This document shows positions 13,235-13,728 of a stretch of DNA of 13,728 nucleotides, one piece after another. The translations under genes were made by a program, and so were the position numbers. This stretch comes from an uncultured Clostridia bacterium (GTDB taxonomy: Bacteria > Bacillota > Clostridia > UBA1381): positions 1-13,728 of the forward strand of contig CAKSJF010000062.1 of the NCBI GenBank assembly GCA_934462945.1. Direction: 5' to 3'. The notes beneath the pieces were generated by a model. It was not told the DNA's origin. It ran no database searches and was given only the letters and a program-made list of their open reading frames with translations. The stretch's first letter is position 1; every line of letters begins with the position of its first letter.

Positions 13235-13614
13235 TATGTACGCGTAACCTCACAGACAGTAAATCCAAGCGTTTCCTTTGCATAGGAGAGAATTGCCAAG
13301 AGTGCATTCTCCACATCTGAAATTTTGCCTGTAACAATCAGCGTTCCGCTGAACCGATCTACAAAACCAAGCTCCACATTGGCAGCTTTCATCGCAATAT
13401 CTGCCGTGATCACAGCAGTTTCTGCCGGGGAAATTGTTAAAATTCCAATTGCTGCATGATGATAATCCGCGTTGGGATTCAAGCCTAATTTCTGATACAG
13501 AATCTCGTCCGGCGCAGCAATGACATGTGCCAGCGTGATCTGTCTGCCCGGAACAAGTTCCTGAATAATCCGGATTTTGTCCTGGTTATTTGTTAATATT
13601 TCCGATAACTCCAT
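13234..13614 (-). CDS. eutS: EutS/PduU family microcompartment shell protein (BMC domain)
   Basis: 126-aa BMC-domain protein of the circularly permuted EutS/PduU group, which forms hexameric shell tiles. Diagnostic segments are RIIQELVPGRQITLAHVIAAP, AIGILTISPAETAVITADIA, GFVDRFSGTLIVTG and the end CEVTRT. The C-terminus and the KKLGL-like loop look more like PduU than E. coli EutS. The glycine that bends the EutS hexamer (Gly39 in E. coli) is not at the aligned position, where a longer loop containing His-His lies. About 13 extra N-terminal residues precede RIIQ. ATG at 13614 is the only start, since an in-frame stop lies just upstream. The ribosome site is weak. First gene of the four-gene operon, with a promoter about 40 bp upstream. 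Confidence 0.93.
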   Translation of the reverse strand: MELSEILTNNQDKIRIIQELVPGRQITLAHVIAAPDEILYQKLGLNPNADYHHAAIGILTISPAETAVITADIAMKAANVELGFVDRFSGTLIVTGKISDVENALLAILSYAKETLGFTVCEVTRT

Positions 13615-13653
13615 CGTCTCACAACCATTTCATAACCTATTCTTACAACATAC

Positions 13654-13682
13654 AGTATATCACATCTTTTGTCAAATTGCAA
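13654..13682 (-). promoter_or_regulatory. Promoter of the eutS operon
   Basis: On the minus strand TTGCAA (13682-13677), 17 bp, then TATACT (13659-13654). An overlapping alternative is TTGACA (13675-13670), 17 bp, then TATGTT (13652-13647). Either gives a leader of about 25-35 nt before the eutS ATG. No antitermination hairpin (EutV/EutW-type) fits in so short a leader. Confidence 0.65.
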
Positions 13683-13694
13683 GATTTCTCTTGC
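13679..13694. promoter_or_regulatory. Inverted repeat GCAAGA-4-TCTTGC at the eutS -35
   Basis: Perfect 6-bp inverted repeat with a TTTC spacer, overlapping the end of the TTGCAA -35 element. On the plus strand it is followed by T6 (13695-13700), so it could also act as a small terminator in that direction, but no plus-strand gene reaches it. An operator for a repressor of the eutS operon is the other reading. Confidence 0.4.
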
Positions 13695-13701
13695 TTTTTT
13701 C

Positions 13702-13723
13702 AAAAAATGTTTACATCTTTTTT
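13702..13723. terminator. Possible A/T-rich bidirectional terminator at the right edge
   Basis: A6-TGT-TT-ACA-TC-T6 arrangement: short ATG/CAT arms extended by A5-6/T6 with one unpaired base. On the minus strand it ends in T6 and could terminate a gene lying to the right of the window, isolating the eutS promoter. The stem is weak. Confidence 0.3.
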
Positions 13724-13728
13724 CTGTA

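Noticed and set aside
12526..13614. A complete ethanolamine or propanediol utilisation operon
   Set aside because: Only the shell protein and GTPase are present; no ammonia-lyase, diol dehydratase, aldehyde dehydrogenase or other shell genes occur in the window.
13618..13632. Four-codon upstream ORF (ATG AAA TGG TTG TGA, minus strand) just before eutS
   Set aside because: It is in the leader and ends 4 nt before the eutS ATG, so coupling is possible, but its ribosome site is weak and such short frames arise easily by chance.
11707..13723. Resemblance of AAAAAAGAGATGTAAA (11707) to AAAAAAGATGTAAA on the minus strand near the right edge as paired recombination sites
   Set aside because: Both are short A/T-rich terminator-like stems; similarity is explained by composition.

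Overview
The window reads as chromosomal DNA of a Bacillota bacterium, most likely class Clostridia. The clues are a RemA (DUF370) protein, an IreB/UPF0297 protein, an EutS/EutP pair, a glutamate 5-kinase without a PUA domain, frequent GTG/TTG starts behind strong AGGAGG-type ribosome sites, moderate GC with AT-rich intergenic DNA, and a housekeeping gene order close to that of Bacillus subtilis. Species cannot be told from the sequence. Nothing looks like a phage, plasmid or CRISPR locus.

Region 1 (1-8321, minus strand, read right to left) is a tight housekeeping operon: yicC, remA, gmk, rpoZ, priA, def, fmt, a YugP-type membrane zinc peptidase, rsmB, and the first 46 codons of rlmN, cut by the left edge. 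It serves RNA turnover and matrix/osmotic regulation (yicC, remA), GMP phosphorylation, the RNA polymerase omega subunit, replication restart, formylation and deformylation of initiator Met, and rRNA/tRNA methylation. Most junctions are overlaps or gaps of 2-30 nt. The exception is 212 nt upstream of rsmB, which holds two copies of an imperfect hairpin-forming repeat with inverted ends.

Region 2 (8322-8578) is an AT-rich divergent promoter region. It has a near-consensus promoter toward proB, an extended -10 toward yicC, and one 12-bp sequence repeated in both leaders.

Region 3 (8579-11690, plus strand) is a proB-proA-lrgA-lrgB operon: the first two steps of proline synthesis coupled to a CidA/LrgA-LrgB membrane pair. 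It ends in a strong bidirectional terminator at 11707-11754.

Region 4 (11757-13728, minus strand) is a compact operon eutS-eutP-ireB-PHP phosphatase with its own promoter at the right end. It joins a microcompartment shell protein (EutS/PduU family), its small GTPase partner (EutP/PduV family), an IreB-type substrate of a PASTA-type Ser/Thr kinase, and a CpsB/YwqE-like PHP phosphatase. No enzyme, signature or other shell gene of a microcompartment is present, so this is the most unusual set in the window and the best candidate for an undescribed functional module. That it is a system is inference from gene order, overlaps and a shared promoter only.
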